NCBI RefSeq assembly: GCF_008831285.2
Contig: NC_045151.1
Coordinates: 9,114,571-9,178,570 of the forward strand
Length of the DNA stretch: 64,000 bases
Origin: Nymphaea colorata
Lineage: Eukaryota; Streptophyta; Magnoliopsida; Nymphaeales; Nymphaeaceae
Direction of reading: 5' to 3'
The translations under genes were made by a program, and so were the position numbers. Positions 47,724-58,907 of the stretch are shown one piece after another. The notes under the pieces were generated by a model. That model had not been told where the DNA came from, searched no databases, and worked only from the letters and a program-made list of their open reading frames with translations. How positions within the stretch are numbered: the first letter of the stretch is position 1; each line of letters starts with the position of its first letter.

Positions 47724-48166
47724 ATATTTAAGTCAATTAGCCATTTTGACTGACTGGTTTGCCTACAAAAGACCATAACCTCCTCTCTCCCAACCATCGG
47801 GCATGTTTCCTTCTTCGTTCCATTTTTTCCTTCATTTCCAGTCGGCCACTTGCAACTTGCATTATACTTCTCTCATCCAGCCTATGTTGTCCATCCTCAA
47901 CTTTTTTGCTTTGTTCTTTTAATCTTTTTTCCCTTTGCTTTTCATTTTTTGTTGTTCAGAGCCCACTCTCCCAGCAATTTGCATCTTGGACTTATTTGAT
48001 TCAGTTGTTGCCTTTTATTTTCTGTCTTGAAGTGTTGAAGATTTTTGTTGTGTTTTCTTAATAGGGTAAAACTTGAAATATAGACTTTTATTTGGCATCA
48101 AATACCTAATAATTAGTTTACCACATATGATGTGTTTGTGTTTATGTGTAAAAATGGCCCAAAACT
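47724..48166 (+). mobile_element. Probable LTR sequence of the third Copia element
   Basis: This follows the polypurine tract and begins TATTTAAGTCAATTAGCC. It is pyrimidine-rich (47790-47990) and contains no coding domain. The small reading frame here is low-complexity and hydrophobic. The end is not defined because the minus-strand Copia LTR abuts it. Confidence 0.4.
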
Positions 48167-48605
48167 TGACAATCCAAAAGCTTCAAGAGATACACTCTTG
48201 AAGAACCCAACAACTCCAATAGTAACACAAAACAAACCTCAAACTTGAGGAGAAGAATGCCTCTATTAATCTCAAATAGATACAAAAGAAGAGGCCTAAA
48301 AGCCTTAACAAACAAGGGTTCCAAGTCCCTTATTTATAGAACAAAAAAAGGACGGAGAAAAAGGGAGTAGCTCTTGCTTGCTCCCAACAGCTAGAAATCT
48401 AGCCACTGGAGCTGCCCAACAGCTAATTCCAAGTCCTCCTTTAGATAAAACAGAAAAAGAAAAGGGTAAAAAGGAAACGCAGAAAAAGGAAAAATACATA
48501 AACAAAGAAAAAGTTACATAAGTATCCTCAGTACCTGAATGACTAATATATGTAATATACATACATATTGATATGTATATAGATTGGGATACATACATTC
48601 TAATA
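48167..48605 (-). mobile_element. 3' LTR of minus-strand Copia element A, 439 bp
   Basis: Read on the minus strand, AAGGGGGAG (polypurine tract, 48606-48614) is followed by TATTAGAATGTATG, probably a TG-start mutated to TA. The LTR contains TATAAATA at 48331-48338 and ends GGATTGTCA at 48167. No 5' partner LTR is present. Confidence 0.75.
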
Positions 48606-51510
48606 CTCCCCCTTAAACTTATGGTGTGATAACCGAAAGTTTGCCAAGAAGAAATTGAAACCTAACAGCAGCAAGTGCCTTGGTGAAGAAATCGCCTAGT
48701 TGATATTCAGATGGAACATAGGAGTGAGCAATAATTTTCTGAAGAAATTCTTCACGAACATAATGACAGACCATCTCTATATTTTTGTTCTTTCGTGAAA
48801 TGTGTGACTGCTAGCAATATAGATTGCACTTTTGTTGTCACAATAAAACTTGACAGAATCCGTGATATGAATTCCCATATCTTTCAACAAACTTTTGAGC
48901 CACACAATTTCTATTGTTATAGATGTTGTGGCTTGATATTCAGCTTCTGTTGATGATAGAGACACCTTATTTTGTTTCTTGCATCGCTAAGAAATTAAGG
49001 AATTGCCTAAAAACACACAAAAACTAGTGTTGGAGTGCTTATTGTTGGGATCTACACCCCAATCAGCATCTGCATAAGCAACTAATTCTAATATAGAGGA
49101 TGAAGACAAGAAAAGTCTTTTGTTGATTTTTTTTTCACATAACTCGCAATTAGCATTGCTGCTCCCTTGTGTACTGAAGTGGGTTTTTGTTGGAATTGAC
49201 TCATAATATGAACGGCATGAGCAATATCTAGTCTGGTGCTGGAGAGATAAGGAGTAGGATTCTCTAATATCTCTCTGTCATCAATCTTCATTTTGACTCC
49301 TAGAGCTTTTGGAGTATCTACAATTTTGTTGTCTGAAATATCTGCTCTATCAATTAATCTACTATCAAACTTCATTTGTGAAAATAAATAACCACGTTTG
49401 CTAAAGGCAACTTCAATTCCAAGAAAATATGTTAGTCTTTCCAAATCAGTCATTTGAAAGCAATTCTTAAGAAATTGTTTTATCTCTATGATTCCTTTAT
49501 CATCACTGCCAGTAATTACCATATCATCAACATACAACAACAAAACAATTATACCTACTAAAGTGTTTTTCACAAACATGGCAGCATTTGAATAGCAAGA
49601 TTAAAAACTTTCATCAAACATAACATTACTAAATTTGTCAAACCAAGCCTTAGGAACTTGTTTTAAACCATAAAGAGCTTTATTAAGTCGTAACACTTTG
49701 TCCTAACGTAGATTAAGTCCAGGAGGGGCACTCATGAAGACTTCTTCATTTAACTTACATTTAGAAAAGCATTTTCAACATTCATTTGAAAAATAGACCA
49801 TTGTTTAGTTGAAACAACGATAATAAGAGTTTTAACAGAGGTCATACGGGAAACAGGAGCAAAAGTTTCTTCATAATCAATTTTATATTCTTGAGCATAA
49901 CCTTTAGCAACAAGTTTAGCCTTATACCTTTCTAGTGTCCCATCACTTCTAATTTTAACTTAATAAATCCAATGACATCCTATGGTCTTTTTCGCTATTG
50001 GTAGAGAAACAATATCCCAAGTCTCATTACCTTCAAGGGCTTTCAATGACTTTAATCCAATTTGGATCTTCTTTAGCCTGAAGATAAGATGATGGCTCAT
50101 AAAATGAGTGATGTGCCATAAAATAAGCTCGATATTTAGGAGAAAAAGACTCGTATGATATAAATCGTGAGGAGGCCTAATATGTCTTTGGGAACTTCTA
50201 GGATTGGATTGATTAGTTTCTTGGGTTGCATGACATCTTCTCCTATAAACATTATTGTCTCTTGGAGGATTGAGATTAGTACTATCTTCTTTCAACTTGT
50301 TCCTCACCATAGGAATCATCATCATCATCATAATCAGTCCATAGAAAAGCATAATCTTCTAGTTGTTTGGGCTCATTTTTAAAGCCATCTTTATTTTCCA
50401 AAAAGATCACATTTCTAGTAACATATATTTTATCTCTTCCAATATCATAACATTTATAACCCTTTTGTGTTTTTGAATACCCAATGAACACACAATTAAT
50501 AGCTTTGGAAGAGAGCTTGTCATCTTTGTTACTTAAGACAAAACATTTGCAGCGAAAAACCTTAAGTCTATTGTAATTTGGTCTAATATTGTGTAATTTT
50601 TCAAATGGAGAAATATGTTTCAAAAGTTTGGTAGGCATTCTATTAATCAAATATGTTGATGTCAAAACAGCCTCAGCCCAAAAGTTTTTGGAAACATTTT
50701 TGAATAGAAGAAGAGCTCTTGTGGTTTTTATAATGTGTCTATGTTTTCGTTCAGCCACTCCATTTTGTTGTGGAGTGTTTGGGCAAGATTTTTTACATAC
50801 AATGCCTTTATCTTTTAGAAATTGTTGAAATTCATTTGAAATAAATTCTCTTCCTGAATAACTTCTAAAGATTTTAATGTTGGAGTCGAATTGGGTTTTG
50901 ATCATGTTATTGAAATTTTTGAAGGTTGCAAATACCTCTGATTTGTGTTTGAGAAAATAAACCCAAATATGTCTAGAGAAATAATCAATAAAGGTCAAAC
51001 AATACAATAATCCACCTTTAGACATATTAGGAGCCGGTCCCCATACATCTGAATGCACAAATTCAAAAGGCACTTGAGCAACAAATTTTCTATTATCAAA
51101 AGGTAAGACTTTCATTTTTGCCTTGTTACACTCATTACAATAAAAGTTTTTTGACAATGTTTTTTCAAGAAGAGAAGATAAGACATTTTTTCTAGATTTG
51201 AATGTCAAGTCTTTGATGCCAAGTTTGAATGTCACATTCTTTGATGATATGGTATGAGGGTCTTGAAAGGTCCAAAAATTCTATGTAATAGAAATCATTT
51301 ATTCTAAAACCTTCTCCAATCGTCTTTTTGAATAATCGGCCTTGTTCAATCATTTGTATTATTTATATTGTGACAAAATGGCAAGAACAATGTTTGTTTT
51401 TTCTCTATCAAGACAAAGTCGATTTTCTTCTATTTGAAGTTTAGCAATAGCCTCATTCATGGATGGTGTTTTAGAACGGTGGAGCAAAGAAATTTTCATA
51501 CCTTGATTTT
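48606..51510 (-). pseudogene. Ty1/copia element A, gag end to RNase H
   Basis: Minus-strand order. Near 51330-51480 is a gag remnant (MNEAIAKLQIEENRL); 51235-51330 the GAG-pre-integrase region; 50282-51235 the integrase; 49580-50030 a frameshifted RT start; 49088-49579 RT with YVDD at residues 16-19 of that frame; and 48777-48965 RNase H (STEAEYQA, KFYCDNKSAIYIA). The integrase frame has the zinc-finger remnant CNEC, HSDVW with the first Asp, and PQQNGVAERKH with the Glu, but the second Asp is lost: RSYSGREF replaces RSDNG.EF, with normal 35-residue spacing to the Glu. Stops and small deletions disrupt RT/RNase H. The 5' LTR and most of gag are absent; sequence runs straight into element B at about 51510. 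Confidence 0.9.
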
Positions 51511-54040
51511 TGCTTCTCCGTTGTCTCCCACAAATACACAGAACTTTGTGGTAGATTTCCTGTCTTCGACTGAGCTAGCATAGTTAGCATCACTATAGGC
51601 TTCCACTTCCAGGGTCTTGCCTTTTGTGAATAAAAGTCCTTTGCCAAGAGATGATTTCAGATATTTGACCACCATTAAAGCAACATCCCAATGAACTTTC
51701 CTGGGTCTTTCTGTAAATTGACTTAGTTTCCTCACTGCAAAGCTAATGTCTGGTCTGGTCATAGTAACAAAGAGATATGTATGATCGAGAATCCACTAAT
51801 TCTAATTGGTCATCATGAAGATGTATGCATGGATTCATAGGTAGATTGACTGGTTTAACTCCTAGCATCCCGGTGTCCTGCAATAAATCAAGAACATACT
51901 TCCGTTTTGAGAGAACTACACCTTCCCTGTTACGAGCAACCTTTATTCCCAATAAATATCGTAGTTGACCAAGATCTTTCGTCACAAAGTGTTTTTGAAG
52001 AAACAACTTTGTATCAGAAATTTCTTGATCGGAGTCACTTGTCATGATAATATCATCAACATAAACCACTAGAACGGTCATACCCCTGGAATTCTTCTTG
52101 ATAAATAGAGAATGATCAAGAGGGGATCTCGCAAAGCTACACTTTGAGACTACCTCAGAGAACTTGTGAAACCATGCACGAAGACTCTGCTTGAGTCCAT
52201 AAATAGCTTTCTTCAGTTTGCACACTTTTCCGCGCTCTTCCTATCGTTGAAACCCTGACGGTTGTTGCATATAGATAGTCTCACCAAGATCACCGTACAG
52301 AAATGCATTTTTAACATCAAGCTGATACATGTGTCAATCATGGTGTACAGCCACAAAGATGATAAGATGAATGGTCCCCAACCGAGCAACAGGAGAAAAA
52401 GTCTCGAAGAAATCAACCTCGTAAGTTTGCCTATAGCCCTTAGCAACCAAACGAGCTTTGTATCTTTTCATAGAACCATCAGAATTATATTTCACTATGA
52501 ATACCCACTTAGAGCCAACAATGTCACAATCAGGAGGAGGATCAACAAGTTCCCAAGTGTCTCGCTGAACTAATGCATCCATCTCATCTTGCATAACTTG
52601 TCTCCATTGGGTATCTAATAAGGTCTGTTGGTGACAAGTAGGAACTGCATGAGCAGCCAGAGCTTGAATAAACTGTTGCATACTTTTACCAACACCGTTA
52701 GTAGAAACAAATTGAGATATAAGATGCAGAGTACATTGTCACTTGCCTTTGTGAAGAGAAATAGGTAAGTCTTGATAGGGTTCAGATGGACTATGTATAC
52801 TCACTTCAGATGTACTTACATCTTGAGAAACGGTTGAGGAAGGGTCATGTCGACGTGTGTAGACCAGCGGAGGATTACAAAACTTGGACACTACAGCGGG
52901 AGAATCCCCAGAAGGAGACTTGTAAGGGAATGATTCCAAAGGAATAGGTAGTGGTTCAGATGACAATGGCATCTCAGTAGAGGTAGGTGAGGAACTATAA
53001 TAAGGCTGAGACTCAAAGAATGTCACATCCGCACTGATATACTCCTTGTGAGTCAAGGGGTCAAAGCATTTGTAACCTTTGTGATTTTTGGAGTAGCCAA
53101 TAGAGATATACTTAATGGCTTGGGCACCCAATTTATCACGTGTGGGTCCAAGTATGTGAATGAAACATGTGCAACCAAATACTTTGGGAGCTACTAGAAA
53201 TAAGTGTTATTGTGGGTGCACAAGTTTAATGGGAACCTTATTGTCAATGGAGGATGAGAGTAAACGGTTGGTCAAGTAACAAGCAGTGAGGATGACATCT
53301 CTCAAAAAATATGCAGGTAAATTAGTATGAAGCATTAGGGAGCATGCCACATTTAAAAGTTGGCGATGTTTCCGCTCAGCTACTCCATTTTCTTGGGAGG
53401 TATGGGGACAAGTAAATTCAGGAGAAATGTCATTATCAGAGTAAAATTTCATTAACGTACATTCCTTAAACTCAAGAGCCTTATCAGTGCGAATGCTTTT
53501 AACAAGAATACCAAACTGGCCTTTATTTCAATAATAAGGTTCTTGAGAGTACATATGACTTCAGACCTTTCTTTCAACAGAAAAACTCAAGTGACTCGAG
53601 AATAATTATCAACAATGACAAGAAAATAACAAAATCTAGACCTACTAGCAACTCTGCTAGGACCCCACACATCAACATGAAGAAAATCAAATAGTCTACA
53701 ACTGGACAGACTAAGATTCGATGAATAACTGCTACGGGTGTGCTTGCCAAGTTGACAGGTGTCACACTAGAACAACTCTAGTATTGATAGATGGGGAAGT
53801 AGGTGACGGAGCTTGGAGACAGATGGATGACCAAGTCTGAGATGCCACTGGAAGGAGGAGGACAATGAAGAAGTCGAGATGGCTGCAATACCCACAGAAT
53901 TAGACAGGAAGTTGATGCCCCCTTTCTCATAGCCTCTACCAATCGTCTTCCCAGTTTGCAAGTCTTTAAATGAACAACCACCAGAGTCAAATATAACACG
54001 ACAATGTAAATCATTAATCAATAGTTTGAAAATGACCAAT
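51511..54040 (-). pseudogene. Ty1/copia element B, pre-integrase to partial RNase H
   Basis: Minus-strand order. 53767-54039 is the GAG-pre-integrase domain (WHLRLGHPSVSKLRHL), and 53207-53765 the integrase in two frames (SDNDISPEF, QENGVAERKHRQLL). 52739-53131 holds the integrase C-terminus (KYISIGYSKNHKGYKCFDP) and a Ser/Pro-rich linker; 51743-52681 RT with GSKWVFIVKYNSDGS and LVVYVDDIIM (YVDD intact); 51511-51762 the RNase H start (VEAYSDANYASS). It is better preserved than element A but has several stops and a frameshift in integrase. RNase H stops at FVGDN, where a small deletion is followed by sequence of element A. Gag and both LTRs are missing. Confidence 0.9.
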
Positions 54041-54139
54041 TCAACTCATAAGCATGAGTGCTCGTGTTCTGCAAATCATATGACCTTCACTTACCCATAG
54101 CACCGTACAAGCCTCAGGTTTTATTTTGCACCATACAAG

Positions 54140-55582
54140 CTATATTGAGAGAATTGAAAAGAAACATGAGACCGCTAAATTGAAGGAAAATTTTAGTAAA
54201 TCAAGTCAACTTTTTTTGTTCCATTGACTATTGAACGAAGTGTTGATATGTGGAAGAAAGTAAAAAAATGTTTGGAAGGTATCAAAACAGTAGAAAAATC
54301 ATTAGAGCAAAAATGGATAAGAAAATAGCTAGATTCTTTTATGCAAGTTCGCTTCCATTTAATTTAGCCAAAAGTCCTTACTAGAAAGATATAGTTACTT
54401 TGTTGGCTAATTGCAATCTAGCTGGTTACGTGCCCCTAATTGAGAACACAACTTCTAGCAGAAGAGAAAGCAACGGTTGAAAACTTATTAGAAAAAAAAA
54501 ATGCATGGAATGAACATGGAGTATCTACCCTTTCTGATGGATGGACAGACATACAAAGGTGACCATTAATAAACTTTATAGCTTATTCACTTAATGGTCC
54601 AATTTTTTTAAAGTGTGTTGATGCATATGGGGAACATAAAGATGCAGAATATTTGAAATTGTTGTTCATAGAAGTGATCAAAGAAGTTGGAGAAAAGTAT
54701 CTTATATAATATTTGTCGTGCAGGTATGAATTTGTCATGTGACCCTAAATATAATCATATTTTCTAAACACCTTGTATAAACATGAGAAAAAGGATGTAG
54801 GCCTTGATGACTTAGATTTCTTCAATCATGTGCATAAAGTTCTTGTAAAAAGATGGAACAAAAGCAATACTCATTTGCATTGCAATGAGAACTCTCTAAA
54901 TCCCAAATATTACTCACAAAAGTGGCTGAAAGGTGGAGTTGGTTGTTTTCCTCCTCATCGAGATCCAGAAATATCAAAACACAGGTTGTTGTGCTTGGGA
55001 AGACTTTATAATTATCATCATACATTGAAGATGGTAAATAGTGAGTTTGGTAAGTTTTGAAATGGTAACTTTGATTCACTGATAGCACTTATGGCAAGGG
55101 AGGATGAAGATCCTCTAAACTGGTAGCAAACCTATGGTTTTGAGAAACCAAAATTTCAAAGTCTTGCATCAAAATTATTGTGTCAACCTGCCACATCATC
55201 ATGTTGTGAAAGAAACTGGAGCACAGATGCTCAAATTTATAACATAAAGAGAAACAAACTCACTAGCACTGGAGCAGATGATCTGGTTTATGTTCACTCC
55301 AACCTACAACTGCTATCTCAAAAGTTGTAATGGTTTCAGGTATATTTTATTTTAATCTTTTATATGTATAAATCATATTCAATAATTGTTTGCTTGTTTG
55401 CGTATTTTCAAATTAAATATTAAGTTATATTACATTGCAGTTCTGGAACGTCTAAATATTGGGATGTAAATTAGGAGGAGCCTCACTTTGATGGAGAACA
55501 TGATTTGAATACTTCTAATATGGACTCTGAGGAGCCAATGATTCCATCCAATTTGGATGACATTGATGACCTAAATCAATGA
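54140..55582 (+). pseudogene. hAT-family transposase remnant (DUF659 / Dimer_Tnp_hAT type)
   Basis: Fragments appear in the usual order. ARFFYASSLPFNLAKSPY and NCNLAGYVP near 54330-54440 are the N-terminal part after the BED finger; GVSTLSDGWTDIQ and INFIAYSLNGPIFLKCVDA at 54510-54630 are DUF659. A large deletion follows, then YKHEKKDVGLDDLDFFNHVH, HCNENSLNPKYYS and PPHRDPEISKHRLLCLGRLY (54773-55000). The C-terminal dimerisation domain is SSCCERNWSTDAQIYNIKRN with DDLVYVHSNLQLLSQK (55190-55330). A last exon seems to follow an intron ending ATTGCAG at 55440 and runs to TGA at 55582 (acidic tail, EEPMIPSNLDDIDDLNQ). Several stops and the central deletion make it inactive. Terminal inverted repeats were not found. 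Confidence 0.85.
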
Positions 55583-56371
55583 CATCACATTTGCTAGATG
55601 AAATCTTTTACTGAAATCAATGCCAAATTTGAAAATCAGTGACTAATGGAAACAAGCCATTCATTTGTCCATGCAACACCCTCCAACCATCCACTAATGA
55701 AAGCAAAGCTACAGTAACCTGAAATCAATGCCAAATTTGAAATCGGATGTGTCCCTCTTGTCAAGACATACAAACAACAAGCAAAGAGGTGGAGGTAGAA
55801 CACAAGCATTGAACTCGCACCTAATAATTCTCCAAAATATTTAGGTGAACCTGAATCTTGATGTGAGAAACAACAGAATCCAGCACGTAAAGATAGAAGT
55901 GCAACAACATTGCTTTGCAATATCTCATCCTCCCCAATACTACCTCAAACTGAAGAAGATTAAAGCGGAATGAAGCATAACAAACTTGGGTGTTAAATTA
56001 TAAGAAACGTAGGTAAAGAATAATTTCATTTTGCATCTAGAAGACCTTCGAACTTCACCTACCATGTGTACATTAATTCCCGACAAAAAAACAAAGAAAA
56101 AAACAATCTAACCTGAAGCTTTAACACAATAGTGGCGTAAAGCCGTAAACCATAATTTCTGATTCGATCAAGTACTATAATTCAGAAAAAAAAAACTACT
56201 TAGAAGCACTGATCAAAACAAAAAAAAATGGAAACCCAAAACTCGAGGGAAAGTTAAAAATGAGTTGAAAAGCAAAAAAAGAAAAGAATTAATAAATATA
56301 CAAGTAGAAATGAAAATTTTGGAAAGCCAGAACGAAGAAACGAAACACGATGAATGAAAAATGAAAGATAC
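55583..56371. other. Intergenic or intronic sequence
   Basis: No gene recognised. The phrase GAAATCAATGCCAAATTTGA occurs twice (55613 and 55722), a short direct repeat. The 15-mer GTGGCGTAAAGCCGT near 56132 also occurs near 37181. The rest is A-rich. Confidence 0.45.
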
Positions 56372-56811
56372 CTTCCATGGATGCCTACGTCCTTAATGTG
56401 CAAGTGATTTCCACATAGACTCGTGAAAACTTCACAAAAGTTTGCAGCAGAATCAAGATGAGGATAGGAACGCTCTGAAGCCGAATGGATGCAAATTAAC
56501 AAGGCAAATTCTCCATGATGGACAAAGAAAATGTCTGCATGAACCTAATTGATCAGTTTTTCAATTGAGAGAGAGGAGTCGTGATCATAAATAAAATGCA
56601 GAAACTAAATGCAATGGGTTATCTTCTCGATACATTGGTGATGATCTGGATCAAAAACCACACCTAAAGCATAAAATATATCTGAATGTAACTGAAGATA
56701 ACAGAAGCATCAAATCTTGTTACCACCTAAGAGCTTTGTGAGAAGTATGAGTGCAAGATCTTCAGTCCATTGGAATGCATCCTGTGACCACCTAAGAGCC
56801 TCAATCAACTC
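56372..56811 (-). CDS. Two exon-like segments of an unidentified host gene
   Basis: On the minus strand, 56727-56811 (85 nt) reads ELIEALRWSQDAFQWTEDLA followed by LILLTKLL, between acceptor GGTAG and donor TTAG|GTGGTA. 56372-56474 (103 nt) reads RSYPHLDSAANFCEVFTSLC followed by GNHLHIKDVGIHG, between acceptor TTCAG and donor GGAAG|GTATCT. Their phases are compatible (1, then 2). The amphipathic helical character recalls helical-repeat proteins, but I do not recognise the family. They lie upstream, in minus orientation, of the mini-exon chain at 45066-46844; a link across the transposon block is possible but unproven. No start codon was assigned. Confidence 0.4.
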
Positions 56812-56931
56812 CTACCTCTCAAAAAAAGGGTACATTGGGTGCCCTAAAAACCGTGGAGAGAGAAGCTCTGAGCAAGAGGTCTCGTGGGGAACAGGGGTCT
56901 CAACTGGGAACCCCCCTGGCACTCACCAGGG

Positions 56932-57050
56932 GATGGAGACGAGCGGGGAGAGGAAGACGTGTGGGCAGCCAGTAGGGGGGATGTAGATGGGCGGGCAGAG
57001 GGAGACGCACAGGCAGATCACCGGAGGGATGGAGAGGAGTGGGCAGATGG
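56932..57050 (+). repeat. 48-bp minisatellite, about 2.5 copies, at the LINE 5' end
   Basis: Degenerate units start GATGGAGACG (56932), GATGTAGATG (56980) and GATGGAGAGG (57028), exactly 48 bp apart. The period is 16 codons; units read GMETSGERK..., GM*MGGQRE... and GMERSGQ..., with TAG at 56984 in the second. Confidence 0.75.
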
Positions 57051-57099
57051 ACCTAGATGATCGGATCGACTTCCCTGATTTGGGGAAGTCTGTTGGTAC

Positions 57100-58800
57100 C
57101 ACCAAAGTGGATGGAGATATGTGTGAGGAATATCACCGGAGCAGAATGGAAGAAGAACGAGGTAAGGCCCCTATGGTTCGCTGAATGATGCATGTTTTTA
57201 GCAAGGTAGTGGTGGTGCTGATGCCACTCCTCGAAGGAATGGCTTGCTAGGATGGGCAAAGGTCGTTGCTGGCAGTCAGGAGAAGGAACTTGAAGATTGT
57301 CCGGCGGTGACCGTAGACAGATCTGGAGAGGAACCTACGATGGTTTTCCCTACTGAAGCATATCAGAGAATGAAGGACATGTACTGGTTCGTTGCAGTGG
57401 CTGGATTCTATGGAGGATGATCGAATACAAGCATGGATTACAGATATGTCTTTCATACCTTATGTAAGCTTTGGGTTAACGTTCGCTGCCCAAATTTTTC
57501 TGTCATTGGGAATGGGAGGTTTTTAGTGTGGGTGAGTTCTAAGGAAGAGCTCAATGAGGTCCTGCGAAAAAAATGGGTTGTTGGGGGCCGCTTTCTTATT
57601 ACCAGTCGGTGGAAGCCAGGGTTTGAATTACGCCTGCATGAGGAGGAATCTATTTCTCTATGGATTCGTCTGCCTCAGCTTCTAGTTCTATTCTGGAATT
57701 TGTAGCTCAATGAGGTCCTGTGAAAAAAATGGGTTGTTGGGGGCCGCTTTCTTATTACCAGTCAGTGGAAGCCAGGGTTTGAGTTACGCCTACATGAGGA
57801 GGAATCTATTTCTCTATGGATTCGTCTGCCTCAGCTTCTAGTTCTATTCTGGAATTTGTATAGTTTTAAAGCCATCGCACAGGGTCTGGGGGCATCCTTT
57901 GTGAGAGCAGACGAATGTACACTACATAGGGACAAGCTCGGCTTTGCACGTTTGTCCATTGAAGTTCCTCTCAACTTTCAACTTGTGGCCAAGATCAAGT
58001 TGGAAGTAAGGGAGTCCAAGATAATACAAGAAGTGCTCTATGAATCTAAAATTAGATTTTGCTATGTATGTGGCACAAACTCTCACTATGAGGATATGTG
58101 CAAGAATCGGGGGACAGTTGAGAAACTGGTTGCAGAGGAGCAGGCCTGGAAAAAGGTCTTAGTGATTAAAAAAGATAGAGGAGACCTTCAAAGAAGTGAC
58201 TCTGGTGGGAGGGAAACTTATATAATAGATCCGCAGCCCTTAGTAATCAGCTTGACAAGGGTGAAGGGACTGGCACTCAACTCGATTGAAATATGGGTGT
58301 TAATCCATCTTGTAATGTTGAAGATGGGGGTGAATTCTCTCATCAACAAAAAGAGGTGAAGAAGGCGGGCACTAATGAGCGCAAGACGTATAATAAAAGA
58401 GGCATGAAAGGGGGGGAAAACTCTATAGCTGGGGAGGGAGAGGAAAGAAAGGTTGATAGCACTGAAAACAAAATGACTAATCCTTTTTTCAGTATTAAAA
58501 AGCAAGTAGATAACAGTGCTGGTGGTCAGGTAGGCCCATCAAGGTTCAGGTTCACATCTGGGTCCAAGGACAACCCCTCAATTAAGGAGTCATCGATAAC
58601 CTGTCTAAGACGGAAGGGTCAAAGCAGGTTTCAGCCATTGAAGAGGCACCTGAAAATAGGCAGAGGTGGACCCGAAAGTCTAGAAGGTTTGCTAGCAAGG
58701 GAAAGAAGGGTTGTCCTCCTATAACACTGCTTAATTTGGAAGATGTCCTTCTATATAGCTGTAATGGCTCCAAAAAAAAGGAAAAAGGTGACTAAAAATA
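57100..58800 (+). pseudogene. LINE (plant L1 type) ORF1, DUF4283-like with CCHC zinc knuckle
   Basis: ORF1 encodes the nucleic-acid-binding protein of plant L1 elements. Visible parts: an N-terminal frameshifted stretch (PTEAYQRMKDMYWFVAVAGF region, 57345-57420); a DUF4283-like core at 57433-57700 (NGRFLVWVSSKEELNEVL, WVVGGRFLITSRWKPGFEL, SLWIRLPQL); GASFVRADECTLHRDKLGFA; LEV...IIQEVLYESKIRFCYVCG; and a CCHC knuckle C-x2-C-x4-H-x4-C at 58060-58101. A basic, low-complexity tail continues in another frame to about 58724. The core is tandemly duplicated (156 bp, 57548-57859), placing TAG at the junction, and a CGA-to-TGA change (57720-57722) adds another stop in the second copy. ORF1 is not translatable as it stands. 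Confidence 0.85.
57548..57859 (+). repeat. 156-bp tandem duplication within LINE ORF1
   Basis: 57548-57703 and 57704-57859 differ at only about four positions (CGA/TGA, CGG/CAG, GAATTA/GAGTTA, GCATG/ACATG). The period is 52 codons, so frame is kept, but the junction codon changes from GAG to TAG. The high identity makes this a recent event compared with the decay of the rest of the LINE. Confidence 0.95.
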
Positions 58801-58907
58801 TGCATCCTACCATTATGGAACTCTCCCAAGACAGAGGTAATGAAAGGAAAAGGATATAGTCCTCGAGACTGATAGTACTGCTAGTGAGGTAGCATCATCT
58901 CCTACCC

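Noticed and set aside
55636-55920. 94-codon minus-strand frame as an exon
   Set aside because: It is hydrophobic and low in charged residues and has no convincing splice borders in phase with the exon-like segments nearby.
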